Shown piece by piece: positions 46,636-59,463 of a DNA stretch of 64,000 nt. The position numbers and the translations under genes are program-made. This DNA is from Lantana camara. Its lineage: Eukaryota; Streptophyta; Magnoliopsida; Lamiales; Verbenaceae. Position 1 is the first letter of the stretch, and each line of letters begins with the position of its first letter. The DNA lies in assembly GCA_037501455.1 (NCBI GenBank), contig CM074861.1:97565001-97629000 (forward strand), given 5' to 3'. Under the pieces are notes generated by a model. That model did not search any database. It saw only the letters and a program-made list of their open reading frames with translations, and was not told the origin of the DNA.

Positions 46636-49615
46636 CTTTATATATATATATATATATATATGTATTATTTATGTATATAAAATTTAATATTTGGAAAAGG
46701 AATCGAAATTATTAGTTTGTGTTTCACTTTAGGGGGTGATGATTCATCACAAAACGACAATGAAGGGGCCTGTGTGGGTCAGTGGGTCCCACTCTGTGTA
46801 CTTTTTTGTTTTTATTATTAATTTTTTAATTGAATTGCAATGAAAACTGCCTGACCAGACTTTCTTTTCCTTTTTTTTCTTAACTTTTTCTCTTTTCTTT
46901 TTCTCTTTTGTTAAAGTCCAACTCCAACTCAACCTTTGAGAAGTACACTTACTCAAACTATTTTACTCATTTTTCTAATGCTCTAACAATAATAAAATAT
47001 GCACACTTTTTTTCTTAGTATTTATAATTTAATTCAATACATGTTGACGTGGGGTTACCAGTATTTTGATTTTGGCCCTACCTTAATGGTTTTAAATTTT
47101 AATACTAAAACATTAGGTTACCTTCCAAATACTCAATTACAAAACATGCATACCAATTTTTTTTTGATCAAAATAGCTCGACTGAACTCATCCAATCATA
47201 TAACATTGGTTCTAGACTTATTTATTTGAGTTTAAATTGAGGCAAACCACTTAATTTTTAGGTGTAAAACTTTTTCTATCGATCATAATTATATTTTCAG
47301 AAATTAAATTGAGGAGATGATGCTCCAATTCAAGACAAGAAAATATCTTTGGACTCATCGAGTATTTACAAAATTATTTATTTTTTTTAGTAGCAACAGA
47401 AATTAAAAAAAAAAAAATAGGTTGAGGGAGATGTCGTCTCGATCCAAGGCAGAGAATGCGTTCAAACTCAGCGAAAACTTATAATATACTTACATTGTAC
47501 TTCATTGCATGAAAACGATGAGAGTTTGAGCCTGCAACTTTGTTAGGATCAAATTTTGTCATACCCCACTTAACCAACTTTATAAAATTTGAACAAAAAA
47601 CTTGTATAAATTAACATAGCACTGAACCGCTAAGCTATTTACATTTCTACCAATAATGCAACAAATATAAAATTCTCCTTCTTTCCCTACACAAAGTTTA
47701 AAGTAAAATTGCCCAATAATATATTACATATCTTTAATTTTATCGTTCAGTTCCTTATTTGAATCATAGAGGATTACAAACAATATCTCATATGTAGTTA
47801 ACGTCAAAGATCCACAAAAAAAAATGTAGTTAGCATTTGTTCTGACTTTAACGTATTTTTTCGAATATTAAACAAATTAATAATTAACAATTAAATAAAT
47901 ATCAAGTTGATTTTTCATATCTAATTTACCATCACAATACCCTTAAAAATATTTCCTACATCTTTAAGTCTTGAAAAGTACATTTTAAATTAAATAAAAA
48001 AAATCAATATACTCTAAATTATTTTACATCTTTTTTAAAGGTAGACATTCATGCAATTAATATTTTGTATTATTATTGTGTGAAAAATCTGCAAAATTGG
48101 TGGGGGCATTTAAGACATTTTACATCAGCATCCCTTTATTCCAAGTAATAGCAGTAACTCGCCGCGTTTCGCCCGCATTGACTCGGGTCAACGTCAAATC
48201 GAAAGTTCCCCTACACCTCACACACCGACAACTAACGGCCGTTAAAACTTTTAACTGTGCCGTTAAATTCAATTTCGTTCTCTGACTGCAGTGCAGGGTT
48301 AGCTTAACCCACGTACATGGTTAGACTTAGAGCATCACGCAAAGGTAACCTGACCATAGTTGGGAGTCATCATCACAGCACATTTGTACTGTTCTTCCCT
48401 TTAAGGGACTGTCCTTCATTTTCTGTCGCTTTTGTGGCTTTGTAAAAAGGTTTTTTTTTTTTTTTTTCCTTTTATTTATTTTTTGGTTGAGGGGTAGTTG
48501 TGGGTGGAGTCGATTTTATTAGTTGTGGGTGGAGTCGATTTTATTTAATTTAATTGTATGTAGATATTTGTGCAATTAATTGAATTTTATTGTTGAAATT
48601 GACATTGTGTTGAAATCTTTATTTATTTTTTAACAATTTTTTTCCAATCGATATATCTTAAACGATGAGATAACGATAACTACAACTAATACTCATTTGG
48701 TTAGATCACATACAAATTAAACTATGGAAAAACTTAAATAGTTAGATAACTGATAGTAGTACGTAATTTAATTATAAGCACGTTAAAGAGGCAGAACAAA
48801 TGAGAGATTAGTATTGCGATTTGCGTACAAGAAAGTAAAATTATTTACATCGAAAAAAATAGTAATGTGTGTGCAGATGCGTTGGTTGATCGGGATCATA
48901 AGATTAGGAGCATCTAAGGTTGTGACTTACTTGATAACGATATTGAGACTTTTGCTACGTGACGTTTTTTATAATTCGTCATCAATTATATATGGTGATT
49001 AATCTAATTACATGTGGATATTTATGCAATTAATTGAATTTAATTGTTGAAATTGACATTGTGTTGAAAATTTTATTGATTTTTCAACAATTTTTAATAA
49101 GAGATGGGACAACCGGGCGATGAATAGTTGTTTCGTTGGATTGTAAACGATTTAAATTGTGGAAAAAATGATAGCGAATAATTCTTTCATTGCATAGTAA
49201 AAAGTAGTTGACAAGAAACTTATAAAAAATTTAAACAGTAAAAAAGTGGCAATGAATAATTCACATGTTGAATTAAACAACTTAAATAGTGAGATGACTA
49301 ACGGATAATAATTTACCTATTGAATAATAAGCATATTAAAGAGGTGGAACAAATGACTTGATAAGATGGATATCAATATTACATGCAAGAAAGTAAGGAA
49401 GCGTTTGGTACCCTTGCAGACTTAATTCAAGTTAATATTATTCGGGCTTATTAAACTATATTAGCCAACACAAGCAATGTTTAATTTCCTGTTTGGTACC
49501 TTATCCGTACAAACGAGGCGGTTTTTGCTAAACTTAATTTTCTGTTTGGTTGGTCATCAGAGAAATCCCCTTTCACCTGGAAAAGCCAAAATTGCCCTTC
49601 AATTATGATGGAAAA
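46636..49615. other. AT-rich intergenic region, no gene recognised
   Basis: It begins with an (AT)n run (46638-46660). It holds a tandem 25 bp duplication (TTGTGGGTGGAGTCGATTTT at about 48497-48545) and a roughly 65 bp segment ('gcaattaattgaatt..attgttgaaattgacattgtgttgaaa') present at about 48563-48613 and again at 49023-49072. The GC-richer patch 48150-48300 might be part of a small gene or promoter, but no protein frame is convincing. GTTTGGTACC-type repeats near 49435-49555 look like part of an old mobile element. Confidence 0.45.
48497..48545. repeat. 25 bp tandem duplication
   Basis: TTGTGGGTGGAGTCGATTTT plus ATT is repeated twice back to back. Confidence 0.75.
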
Positions 49616-50152
49616 GGGGTAGGTTTGTCACATTCATTGCTCAAGTTGAGAATCTAGGGTTTCAGCTCAGAAGAAGAGGCTGCGATCGTGGCATCGGCGT
49701 CGCTGGTTGAGTTGATAAAGAAACGTGGTCGTCGTTCGTGTAATTTGTGGAAGGTATGTGTTTACTAATTCCTGGGATGTATGTGTAGTTCATTGTTTTC
49801 TGCATCTGAGCTAAAAGTTTCCAAGTCGTCTGGCAGGAGGCCAATTTATTTGTGGATGCTTTCCGTTTATGATGCCTGAATTTATATTGTGTTATTCGAG
49901 TTGTACATGACCTCATCCCCGGGATTTAATTTTTGCAGTGAGGCCTATATGCATATTAGTATGAATGACTTGCACTGTAGGTGATTCGTCAATTTTTCCA
50001 TCATATTTACAATCCAGCAAGTACATTTTTTTTACTTGACAATGGCCTTGGTGGTTGTCCAAGGCAGTGCGCAGATTGCCCTCTTATGAACCTGCACTTG
50101 TTTCCAAACTAGCTTCAGTTGATTTCCGTTCCGTTGTGCAGGTTGCCAAGTT
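49616..50152 (+). promoter_or_regulatory. 5' leader of the GRF zinc-finger gene, with intron
   Basis: A non-coding exon ends at TGTGGAAG|GTATGTG (donor at 49754). The acceptor CCGTTGTGCAG lies just before 50142, 11 bp upstream of the ATG. The upstream part (49620-49753) is GC-richer than its surroundings, as expected for a leader. Confidence 0.45.
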
Positions 50153-50617
50153 ATGGGCTTTCTTGCAGCACCACAATGTCCGAAAGGACATGGAGAGATG
50201 ATCCTCCGAACATCTCAGTCAATTAAGAATCCTGGGAGGATGTACTACATCTGCCCTCTGGAATTGAAGCATGAAGGGTTCTTTATGTGGTGGGATGTGT
50301 ATCAAAAGAGTTGTGGTCGGCCGTATTCCAGCGATACAAACTCAGCAAACTGCTCTACAACAGACTCTAAGAAGCATGGAACAAGGCGTAACATTGGAGA
50401 TGACAATATGTCTAGTACATTCCCCTGTCCGTCCGGCTTACATACAGATCAGTTACGCGGCATGTCGACCTCCGATTTAGGAGGATGGGCAAACCAGAGC
50501 TGGGAGATGGATAGAGGTCGTTTTCTCGTACCTGCTGTTCATGTTTACGTATTCTCCTATGCTGTTGTATTGTTGGTTGGTATTGTTTTGGGCTTTATAA
50601 TTGCTCGTGCAATCTGA
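50153..50617 (+). CDS. small GRF-type zinc-finger protein with C-terminal membrane segment
   Basis: 154 aa. Residues about 8-50 fit a zf-GRF finger: CPKGHGEMILRTS, then NPGRMYYICPL and FFMWWDVY (the 'NPGR.YY.CP' and aromatic WD features). A Ser/Asn-rich linker follows, then a hydrophobic stretch at about 128-152 (VYVFSYAVVLLVGIVLGFII) that should anchor the protein in a membrane. GRF fingers bind single-stranded nucleic acid in some proteins (family knowledge); the role of these small plant membrane forms is unknown to me. It is followed by three small two-exon genes of another family. The fourth zinc ligand of the finger is not obvious (KHEGFF where many have a Cys). Confidence 0.7.
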   Translation: MGFLAAPQCPKGHGEMILRTSQSIKNPGRMYYICPLELKHEGFFMWWDVYQKSCGRPYSSDTNSANCSTTDSKKHGTRRNIGDDNMSSTFPCPSGLHTDQLRGMSTSDLGGWANQSWEMDRGRFLVPAVHVYVFSYAVVLLVGIVLGFIIARAI

Positions 50618-51008
50618 TGTGTACTATGTGTGTTTTAAGTTATTTAGGATGTACGTGTGGGCATTAGTATGAATTTTTATTTTGCGACCAATGTGATGTG
50701 GATCTGTATAAATTTGTCCCGTTTCAATTATGCCATATTCTGTTCATTCATACAACAACAGCTAGGTGTGGTTATTGATCTGTTTGGGTGACTGTTTTTG
50801 ATAAGACTATGGAGTGCCCCTGTCTGTTACATGTCACATGCAGAACAGTGAAATTCCCTTGGCCTAAGCATACGTTCCTTTGCAAAGTTTTTCTATATAT
50901 TGCCTGTTGTCATGGTGTAGGGGAGGCATACCGCACATTACTTGGAAAACTAGTCACTTTTAGTGCTTCATCACTTTGAGGTAAATTGTGCACAAAGTTT
51001 TCCTAGCT

Positions 51009-51537
51009 ATGTCACGGCACTCTGTCGAACAACTGGCAGAAATTTACAGACAAACACAGTGCTTTTACAAAAATGGTTGGTCAAGCACACATGGCTCTGT
51101 TTTCATAGCATTGCTTGAATGTGAAGCCCGAAGGGGACGTGGCCAATGGCCGAAATTGAACCATGATGTTGTTCGTGGTCTAACCAACGTACTGAATAAC
51201 CTCTTTGGGTTGTCTCATGATCAAAAATACTATCTGCGTCGGCTGTCCGTGTTGCAAAAGCGATTTCACACCTTTGATTATTTGAAATCGTTATCGGGTG
51301 TCAGTCAATCTGAGGACGAGGGTGTTTTGAATGTCCCTCCGTGTACGTGGGATCAAATCCGTCAGCAGGTATTATTTCCAGCTCGGTGGTGTTATATAAT
51401 TTGATATACGGAATTGTGGTCTTTTAATGCGGTCTGTATTTGCACATTTGCAGGGAAATTATCATTGCTTCTGGTACTATCACGACGACGAGCCGACTTG
51501 GAATTCACTTGTGCGCATATTCGGTCCACCTATGTAG
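51009..51537 (+). CDS. small two-exon Myb/SANT-like-type protein, paralogue A
   Basis: Exons 51009-51368 and 51454-51537, GT..AG, phase 0, giving 147 aa. The ATG at 51009 (MSRHSVEQLAEIY) is the first in frame. Features: a helical segment (FIALLECEARRGRGQWPKLN), VVRGLTNVLNNLFGLSHDQ, LRRLSVLQKRFHTFDYL, a Trp (CTWDQIRQQ) at the exon end, and exon 2 with WYYHDDEPTWNSLVRIFGPP. The pattern 'long helical repeat, W..., then a short exon with ...L..IFG' recalls plant Myb/SANT-like (Myb_DNA-bind_3) proteins; this assignment is tentative. The intron position and phase match paralogues B (disrupted) and C, about 1 and 12 kb further on. Confidence 0.55.
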
Positions 51538-52012
51538 CAGCATATAATCTGGTGGCAGCAGTTACGTCGAATTCAATTGTCGTTGCTTGATCTTTTCGTC
51601 TGTATAATATGTTTACCATGAATTGGTGGATTTTGTGTTGAGTAATGTACAATGTTTTTTGCCCCTACTGTTATGACCAATATGTTGTAAATTAAGTATA
51701 AGTTCGATATATTTTTTTGGGTTTTTCTTTAGAAAGGTTTTGGTTTGCACTTATTGACAGCATAGAGGAAGCCACAAAATGGAAAGTTGAAATCTGGAAC
51801 TCCATTTACAATAACCTCAGTGATACAGAGACAATTTATTCAATATGCTCAGATTAAGCCACACTAACTAGGGGTCTGGCGTGCATGCAACATTGTAAGG
51901 AATTATTCAAATTGAAACTAACACATTACAAGAGAATGAAGATTACTAACCATAAACACTTTCCAAACATTGCATAGCCATGGACTTAACAAAGGAAACA
52001 GTGTCCCGGCGG
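51538..52012. other. 3' flanks between paralogue A and the far end of paralogue B
   Basis: Non-coding by eye. It probably contains the convergent 3' UTRs of paralogue A (plus) and of paralogue B (minus), whose stop codon is at 52013-52015. Confidence 0.5.
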
Positions 52013-52119
52013 CTAGGGGATATCTTCATCAGAGTCCGAGTACATTTCCGGGTCGACAACCAAAGAGGGGGCATCATTTGGAAAGTTGGGAAACATTCTT
52101 TTCCTAAAAATTTCATGTA

Positions 52120-52124
52120 GTTCA
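52120..52124. repeat. target-site duplication GTTCA of the Tekay element (left copy)
   Basis: GTTCA here and at 62089-62093 flank the 9.96 kb element exactly. A 5 bp duplication is standard for Ty3/gypsy integrases. Confidence 0.93.
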
Positions 52125-54751
52125 TGTAGCACCCACACGTAGGGCCACATCCCCCGCACCATAATCCGAACCCGAATACGAAATGGAATGTCCGCACCCG
52201 AATCCGAATCATAGCGAACGGGAGACCAAACACACACTCTAGGCTAGGCGGAGCTAAACCAAACGGAAACAGAGTGCGCAGAAGCGAATAAATAAAAGCA
52301 ACAAGCAAAAACATCACATATATATATATGTATAGGTACCAACACATCCTATACAAAAGCCATCCCGGCTCGAACAAAATAGTGTATAAGTATATACAAA
52401 TCATAACTATACAACTACAAAATAATAAAGTGCAGGTATGTAAATGCACCTAACGAAACCTAGACCGACAAGTGTATAAAGCAGACACACTTCTCCGCCT
52501 AGCTCACGCTCCCAAAACCTGCAACTAAAAGAGTAAACGAGGAGTCAGTCAACTGACTGAGTGAGGGGGCTAACGCACACCCACACCCTACCTATATATA
52601 GAGCAGAGCACAAAGCAAATGGCGAAACTATGAACCGGAATAGGTTTTACAAACTAAAACTTTCCAAAACAAATACATATACTTTAAAACCTTTCATAAA
52701 CACTATCCCGATTCATACTTCTCAAACATACATAACAAAACATAATGCTCGGCGAGAACGAGCTTCCAACCTTTACTCCTCAGAACAAACAAAACGGAAA
52801 TCATACACTCTCCTCTACACCAATGATGGAGGAGCCACCGGCGGCCCTAACCATCCAGACATATACAGACTCACGAGGGGTAGCGAGCCCACATCGTGCC
52901 CTCCCCGGTTTTTACGCCGAAGGCATCGAAATATCACACCTTCCCAAACTCCCAGGGGTCGCGTGTGATATATCGGATGGAGACTACGCACAGGCCGAAC
53001 CTCGACGGCCCGAACCGTCCCGCGGGTTCCTTACCCGTAGCTCCTTGGATCCACACATACAAATCATATCATATCAAATGCCAAATCTTTCATGGCAATC
53101 TCGCTAACAGAATTTGTAAAGCCTTTTCCAAAACATAGCTTACATAAGCTTATTTAATATCTTTTCCAAAACAAAGTTGTTCACAAGATCATAAACGTAT
53201 TCTAATCAACACGTACATATCTATATATATAATATATAGTCACATGCACGGCCGGAAAACATCACATAAGGCTTTAGGTCGCTTAGCTAATAAAATTCCT
53301 AAACCTCACCTTGTGCGTGACAAAAATATGAGCAGACGTGAACAACCTACGCCTCGGGCTCGTCAACTGGAACCTCCTCTGAAAAGAAAACACGAAAGCC
53401 CAAGACTTAGACTCTATATGAACCAAAGAAGACGCCCGGCAAAATGCATGATTCACGTTCATAGATAAAATGTCCCAATTAGGTCATATAATTCACAAAT
53501 CATAGCATAACATAATTATTTACAATCCATTATGCAAAACAATCAAATTATAACAATTAATATGCAAAAGAAAAGCATTTAAAATCATACAATTGCATAA
53601 ACAAGGCAAAGAGAAAAAGTGGCAGAATCCACCCCCATGGATTTTTCCAAAGAGAAAAATCCATCCTCGCGGATTTTTCCAGAGCTACTGCCTCAAATCC
53701 ACCCCCATGGATTTTTCCAAAGGGAAAAATCCACCCTCGCGGATTTGACCCAGTAGAAGGGTTCCGGCCATGGGAACGGTCGTTCCCGTTCCCAGTACAA
53801 ACTGGGAACGGTCGTTCCCACTCTCGGCATGAACAGTAATTGGCCTGGGAACGGTCGTTCCCAGTTTGAAACTGGGCGGGAACGGCCGTTCCGGCCTGGT
53901 TCGAAAGCTGGAGCAGAAAATTTTTACAGAAAACAGGGGAAGCTCGTTTGTGAGCCAAAAATGGCCAAAATTCAACCCTTAAAATTGCCACAACTTCTCA
54001 AAATGCACAAACAATACACATAAATCATGCTTGACATATAAACACTCAAATAACTCAAGAAAACGGAATTAAAATGCATGATCAAGGAAATGAAATTTTC
54101 AAGCAAAAATCATGATCATTCATAAATACTCAACCAACCATGGATTAAATGCAATAAATGCAACACATACAACATATACAACTCATAAATGAAGCTAGTA
54201 ATCAAATACATCAAGCAAAGGACAAGTATCCAAGTTTTTCATGAAACCCTTACTATTCACGTAGGGAAGCAAAGGCATGCAAAACTCACTCCAAACTCAG
54301 AAATTAAACCATAGAAACGACGAGCACGACTAGGGGATTCCGAAACATACCTAAGTTCGAGAAAAGACGAAGAAACGAGAGAGATATTAGCTTGGGAAGT
54401 TGGATGATCAAACTTGGGGTTTTGGCTCAAGCTTGGACAAGGGCTGCTGCTGTTGTTTCACGTAAGAAAGGAGAAAGGAAGAATGGTTCAGCCTTTAAGG
54501 GCTGGACCGGTTCGGTTCACGGGTTCGGTTCAAGGTTCCCGGTTCAAGTTGGTTCGGTTCAACAAATACAGGTTCAAATAAGGCCAACTCAAATTAAAAC
54601 GAATAAATTTCATGCAACATGCATTCAAATAAATTCATATAAATTCATATAAGTTCAAATAATTCATATAAGTCGTAAACAATTAATCCAAAACGCAAAT
54701 ATTGATAAATCACATAATTTACCTGTACCGACTGTGAGTCGGGGTGTTACA
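52125..54751 (-). repeat. Tekay element 3' LTR
   Basis: 2627 bp. On the plus strand it runs TGTAGCACCCACACG...GGGGTGTTACA. A TATA-like CTATATATAG is at 52592-52601. The palindrome clusters are at 53633-53741 (AATCCACCCCCATGGATT type) and 53772-53892 (GGGAACGGTCGTTCCC type). Confidence 0.95.
53633..53892. repeat. palindrome arrays in the Tekay LTR
   Basis: Two adjoining sets. First, four AAATCCAC/T...GGATTT imperfect dyads (about 53635, 53667, 53697 and 53729). Second, four GGGAAC..GTTCCC dyads at 53772-53787, 53804-53819, 53847-53862 (inside the 20 bp CTGGGAACGGTCGTTCCCAG) and 53879-53892. Both sets recur in the 5' LTR at about 60965-61229. They lie at about 60-67% of the LTR counted from its plus-strand left end, i.e. 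in U3 upstream of the TATA box. Confidence 0.85.
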
Positions 54752-54765
54752 ACCTCCCCCCCTTC
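54752..54765 (-). other. Tekay polypurine tract
   Basis: AAGGGGGGGGAGGT on the minus strand directly abuts the 3' LTR. Confidence 0.9.
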
Positions 54766-54798
54766 GGAGAACCTGGTCCCCAGGTTAACTGTCTGACC

Positions 54799-57700
54799 TC
54801 AGAACAACTCTGGGTACAACTGTCTCATCTTCTCCTCAGTCTCCCAAGTAGACTCTTCAGATTTCTGATCTCTCCAAAGAACTCGGACCAAGGGAATCTG
54901 TTTATTCCTCAATACTTGTATCTTCCGGTCTTGAATCTCAACCGGGTGCCTTACTATTGTCAAATCCGTCTCAAGTTGTACCTCTTCCATAGGGAGAATA
55001 GTTGATTCTTCGGGATAAAATTTCCTGAGCTGCGAGACGTGAAACACATTATGTATCCCGGTCAATCTAGGCGGTAGGTCCAACCTATACGCCACTTCTC
55101 CAATTCTCTCAAGGATTTCAAAAGGTCCAAGGTATCTCGGGTTAAGCTTCCCACCTCGACCTATTCGAGAAAATCCCTTCCTCGGAGATGCTTTCAAGAA
55201 CACCTTATCTCCGACTTCAAACTCAAGGGGCCTTCTCCTCTTATCTGCATAGCTCTTCTGACGGTCCTGAGCTGCCTTCATTCTCTGCTGAATCAACTTA
55301 ACCTTAGCAGTGGTCTTATCCAATCTCTCTCGAGGTGTTGCTCTTTCAAGCTTATTCTCCTCTGTCCACCGCCAATCTTCCATATCCCAAAATAGAGGCG
55401 ATCTACACCTCCTTCCATATAGTGCCTCGTAGGGAGCCATACCAATAGAAGTCTGAAAACTGTTGTTATAGGCAAACTCAACCAGAGCTAAATGCTTGTC
55501 CCACTTTTCCTGGAAATCCAAAGCACACGCCCTCAACAAATCCTCTAAATACTTAATCAGTCTCTCTGATTGTCCATCTGTCTGAGGATGAAAAGCGGTG
55601 CTGAAATTAAGCCTCGTGCCCAACCTACTCTGAAGATCCTGCCAAAACTTAGCTGTGAACCTCGGATCACGATCTGAGACAATGCTAGCAGGCGCCCCAT
55701 GAAGTCTCACAATCTCATTACAATACAATTCGGCCAACTTCGGAGTCTTGTAAGACATCTTCACCTTGAGAAAATGAGCAGACTTGGTCAATCGGTCGAC
55801 TATCACCCAAATTCCATCATAACCTCCTCTTGATCTTGGCAAGCCGGACACGAAGTCCATAGTCACTTGCTCCCACTTCCATTCAGGAATCGGAAGTGGT
55901 TGGAGAGTTCCTCCCGGTTTCTGGTGTTCTGCCTTCACCACTTGGCACGTGAGACACCGCTTCACAAAGTTCGCGACATCTCTCTTCATGCCATTCCACC
56001 AGAAGTATTCCTTCAAATCTCGGTACATCTTCGTACCACCGGGGTGAATGGAATATCCAGAACGGTGCCCTTCCTCAAGTATTAACCTCTTGAGGTCTTC
56101 TGGGACACAAACCCTGGTCTTGAACCTGAACAAACCGGAATCATCAAACCCAAACTTCGTCTCGGGGTCTATCCTAGACCGAACCACTAATCTCTGAATC
56201 TCTGCATCCGAAGCCTGAGAATCCAACAACCTCTGTTTCAAATCCGGCTGAACTGAGATGTTAGCTAACCGAGCCACTGAAACCAAAACTGTCGAATCCT
56301 GTCCTGAAGACCCTGCACCCAAACCTGAAACACTTGCTTTCCTGCTCAAAGCATCTGCTACGACATTGGCCTTGCCCGGATGATACTGAATCGTGCAGTC
56401 ATAATCCTCTAAGAATTCCATCCAACGCCTCTGTCTATTGTTAAGCTCCTTCTGAGTAAAAAGATACTTGAGGCTCTTATGATCCGTGAATATCTCAAAA
56501 GTCGTCCCATAGAGGTAATGACGCCACTTCCTCAAAGCAAACACAACCGCTGCAAGCTCAAGATCATGAGTGGGGTAGTTCTTCTCGTGTTCCTTCAACT
56601 TCCTAGAAGCATAGGCCACCACTCGGCCATTTTGCATCAATACACATCCGAGTCCTTCCTTAGAAGCATCTGCAAAAACTGAATAGCCCTCGGATCCCTC
56701 GGGTAGGGTAAGAACTGGTGCTGAAGTTAATCTTTCCTTCAAAGCTTGGAAACTTCTCTCGCACCCATCATCCCACTCATACTTCACCTCCTTTTTGGTT
56801 AATCGAGTCAACGGGCAAGCAATCTTGGAAAAGTCCTTCACAAATCTCCTATAGTAACCCGCTAACCCGAGAAAACTTCTTATCTCGGAGGCATTCTTCG
56901 GTCTTTCCCACTGAACCACGGTCTCGATCTTGGAAGGATCAACTTCAATCCCCTCACCTGAAATTATGTGACCCAGAAATGACACTCTGTCGAGCCAGAA
57001 CTCGCACTTGCTAAATTTGGCATAAAGCTTGTGCTCTCTAAGGGTCTCCAACACAATCCTGAGATGCGATGCGTGCTCTTCTGCAGACTTAGAATACACC
57101 AAGATGTCGTCTATGAAAATGACCACAAACTTGTCAAGATACTGTCTAAACACTCGGTGCATCATATCCATGAACACGGCTGGAGCGTTAGTTAACCCAA
57201 ACGGCATCACTACAAACTCGAAGTGTCCATAACGGGTATTGAACGCAGTCTTAGAGATATCCTCTTCCCGAATACGAAGTTGGTAATACCCTTGCCTCAA
57301 ATCTAACTTAGAGTACACCTGCGACCCTTGCAAGATGTCAAACAACTCTTCGATATGAGGTAAAGGATACTTATTCTTCACTGTCATCCGGTTCAACTCG
57401 CGGTAGTCTATACACATCCTCAAAGTCCCATCCTTCTTCTTCACAAATAACACAGGAGCACCCCACGGGGATGTACTCGGACGGATGTAACCGCAAGTCA
57501 AAAGCTCATCCAGCTGAGTTTTCAACTCCTTCAACTCAGCAGGAGCCATCCGATACGGTGTCTTAGAGAAAGGCTCAGCTCCAGGATAAAGGTCGACTAC
57601 AAACTCGATGTCCCTATCAGGTGGTAAAGAACCCAAATTCTCAGGGAAAACATCGGGAAACTCACTCACGACCTCTGTCTCCTCAAGTTTGGCCTGATCC

Positions 57701-59232
57701 TTCGGTTTATTCAAAAGATAGGCCACAAAACCTGTCGCACCGTCCCGGAGGAGCTTACTCGCTTCCATAAAAGACACAAACGGGCTGGACTTCAACCTCT
57801 CACCCGTAAAGACCACTGTCCCCAACAAAACCTTCTTCTCATGACAGTCCAACTGAGCTCGGTATCTGAAGAGAAAATCCATACCAAGGATAACCTCATA
57901 CTTCTTCAACGGTAGAACTATCAAGTCTGCAGGAAAAACTCGGCCCTCAAACACTACCGGACACTCCCTGAACACCCTGTCAGCTTCCACAGATCCTCCC
58001 AAAGGAGTATTCACCACATACACATGCGCAGATAATTCATCAAGTAAAGGCAAGGAAGCAACAATATCCCGGGAAATAAATGAATGCGTAGCCCCGGGAT
58101 CAAACAATGCATGTAGTGATATGCCATGAATGTTTATTGTACCTTCTATCACGGCAGTCGGGTCGACATCAGCAGCTTCCTCCTCTCCCTCCAAAGCAAA
58201 CACGCGAGCCTGCACAACCGGTCTCCTATTCGGGCAAGCATCAATCAAGTGATCAGAAGACCCGCACGCATAGCATTTACCCTGAAGCTTCCAACACCTC
58301 TCCACCGGATGTCTCCCCTGACAATAAGAACAAACGGATGGTCCCTGAGCTGGAGCCGGTCGAGCTGGAATAGCAGGAGGTGCCACGGGACCGGTAATAC
58401 GGGGCTTCTTGTTCCCTAAACCCTGGGGACGAAAAGCCGGTGGAACAGGAGCTCGTGGAGCATAAGAAATGGGCCTCTTACCCAATCCAGAACCTGATCC
58501 CGATCCTCGAGTCGAAGAGAAAGGCGGAGGCTTCAACCGAGCCATTTGGGCCTCAACTTGAATTGCCCTCTTTGTAACCTTGGCCCAAGTACTCACGTTG
58601 ACAGCCTGTAAAGCTTCTTGAATATCCCGACGAAGTCCATGAAGAAACTTTCGGGCCTTATGATCGTCATGGTCGGTGATGTGAGTAGCATAAGGAGCTA
58701 ACCTCTCGAACTCCAAAATATAATCCTCCACCGTCCGGTTGCCTTGCCTCAAATTGGAGAACTCTTGGAGGCGACGTTCTTGTGCACTATGAGGGATATA
58801 TTTCTCATGGAATTCCTGCACAAACGTCTCCCAATTGAATTCCATTCCCGTTCTCTCAAGCCTGGACCTCACACTCCTGAGCCAAATAGCCGCTGGCCCT
58901 TGAATAATACGCCCGGTGCAAACAGCCTTGTCCTGAGAAGTCCCTGGACATATCTCCCAAATACCTCGAATCTCAGACAACCACTCTTCCGCCTTGATAT
59001 CATCACCTCCATACCACTTTGGAGGGTTGTTGTTCCGGAAGTCCCTATACACAGCGGAAATATCTTGTCCTTCACCCGGATTTGCATTACCCCTTTGATT
59101 TTGTTGGAGTTGATTGAGTAGGGCTTGGACAATATTCTCCGCATTCATAGGTGGTGGCGGAGGTGCATTCTGTGGAGCCGGTTCATTCAAATCAGGGGTT
59201 CGTTCACGGTTGTTATGTCTCCTTGGAGGCAT
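54799..59232 (-). CDS. Ty3/gypsy Tekay-type gag-pol polyprotein
   Basis: One intact frame. I place the start at MPPRRHNN (59232), giving 1477 aa; a further 21 codons upstream are open. Order: gag (about 50-290), CCHC knuckle [14 protein letters not shown] (near 320), protease [10 protein letters not shown] (near 375; D-P-G instead of D-S/T-G), RT ([10 protein letters not shown] near 620, FIDDILVYS near 705), RNase H ([11 protein letters not shown] near 847, DHKSLKYL), integrase zinc finger (H..H..CLTCQ, about 1060-1100), D-D-E core (MDFVSGLP near 1123, SDRDPRF near 1186, E of QSERL near 1215), GPF/Y-like region ([19 protein letters not shown]), and a C-terminal chromodomain-like tail (VRVLWRD...[12 protein letters not shown]). 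No frameshift or stop is present, so it looks autonomous. The chromodomain is thought to steer integration to H3K9-methylated chromatin (family knowledge), yet this copy sits in a gene. Confidence 0.95.
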   Translation of the reverse strand: MPPRRHNNRERTPDLNEPAPQNAPPPPPMNAENIVQALLNQLQQNQRGNANPGEGQDISAVYRDFRNNNPPKWYGGDDIKAEEWLSEIRGIWEICPGTSQDKAVCTGRIIQGPAAIWLRSVRSRLERTGMEFNWETFVQEFHEKYIPHSAQERRLQEFSNLRQGNRTVEDYILEFERLAPYATHITDHDDHKARKFLHGLRRDIQEALQAVNVSTWAKVTKRAIQVEAQMARLKPPPFSSTRGSGSGSGLGKRPISYAPRAPVPPAFRPQGLGNKKPRITGPVAPPAIPARPAPAQGPSVCSYCQGRHPVERCWKLQGKCYACGSSDHLIDACPNRRPVVQARVFALEGEEEAADVDPTAVIEGTINIHGISLHALFDPGATHSFISRDIVASLPLLDELSAHVYVVNTPLGGSVEADRVFRECPVVFEGRVFPADLIVLPLKKYEVILGMDFLFRYRAQLDCHEKKVLLGTVVFTGERLKSSPFVSFMEASKLLRDGATGFVAYLLNKPKDQAKLEETEVVSEFPDVFPENLGSLPPDRDIEFVVDLYPGAEPFSKTPYRMAPAELKELKTQLDELLTCGYIRPSTSPWGAPVLFVKKKDGTLRMCIDYRELNRMTVKNKYPLPHIEELFDILQGSQVYSKLDLRQGYYQLRIREEDISKTAFNTRYGHFEFVVMPFGLTNAPAVFMDMMHRVFRQYLDKFVVIFIDDILVYSKSAEEHASHLRIVLETLREHKLYAKFSKCEFWLDRVSFLGHIISGEGIEVDPSKIETVVQWERPKNASEIRSFLGLAGYYRRFVKDFSKIACPLTRLTKKEVKYEWDDGCERSFQALKERLTSAPVLTLPEGSEGYSVFADASKEGLGCVLMQNGRVVAYASRKLKEHEKNYPTHDLELAAVVFALRKWRHYLYGTTFEIFTDHKSLKYLFTQKELNNRQRRWMEFLEDYDCTIQYHPGKANVVADALSRKASVSGLGAGSSGQDSTVLVSVARLANISVQPDLKQRLLDSQASDAEIQRLVVRSRIDPETKFGFDDSGLFRFKTRVCVPEDLKRLILEEGHRSGYSIHPGGTKMYRDLKEYFWWNGMKRDVANFVKRCLTCQVVKAEHQKPGGTLQPLPIPEWKWEQVTMDFVSGLPRSRGGYDGIWVIVDRLTKSAHFLKVKMSYKTPKLAELYCNEIVRLHGAPASIVSDRDPRFTAKFWQDLQSRLGTRLNFSTAFHPQTDGQSERLIKYLEDLLRACALDFQEKWDKHLALVEFAYNNSFQTSIGMAPYEALYGRRCRSPLFWDMEDWRWTEENKLERATPRERLDKTTAKVKLIQQRMKAAQDRQKSYADKRRRPLEFEVGDKVFLKASPRKGFSRIGRGGKLNPRYLGPFEILERIGEVAYRLDLPPRLTGIHNVFHVSQLRKFYPEESTILPMEEVQLETDLTIVRHPVEIQDRKIQVLRNKQIPLVRVLWRDQKSEESTWETEEKMRQLYPELF

Positions 59233-59443
59233 CCTGAAACTCACAAATTCAAGCAATATGGATGCATGTGAATTAGTGTATGAATATGTATACAATTTAA
59301 GAAAATAATCAAGTAATCAAGTAATCAATTAGTCAAGTAATCACATACTCAAATCACACATGCACATAATCAAAAGTCACATTGTCCTAAGCCGTACGAC
59401 CTAGACAGACCCACACGACACTAGAGCCCGGTTTTGCAACCGC

Positions 59444-59455
59444 GCTCTGATACCA
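59444..59455 (-). other. Tekay primer binding site, initiator-Met tRNA type
   Basis: TGGTATCAGAGC on the minus strand, complementary to the 3' end of initiator Met-tRNA. It is separated from the 5' LTR by eight bases, a slightly long gap. Confidence 0.88.
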
Positions 59456-59463
59456 CTTCAGGA

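Noticed and set aside
48060..48300. Possible small gene (69-codon frame)
   Set aside because: The patch is somewhat GC-richer than its surroundings, but the translation resembles nothing and has no supporting splice or promoter context.
52561..54652. Repeated open frames in the Tekay LTR (also at 59898-61989)
   Set aside because: They are identical pairs because they lie in the two LTRs. The translations are low-complexity and antisense to the element, with no protein signal.
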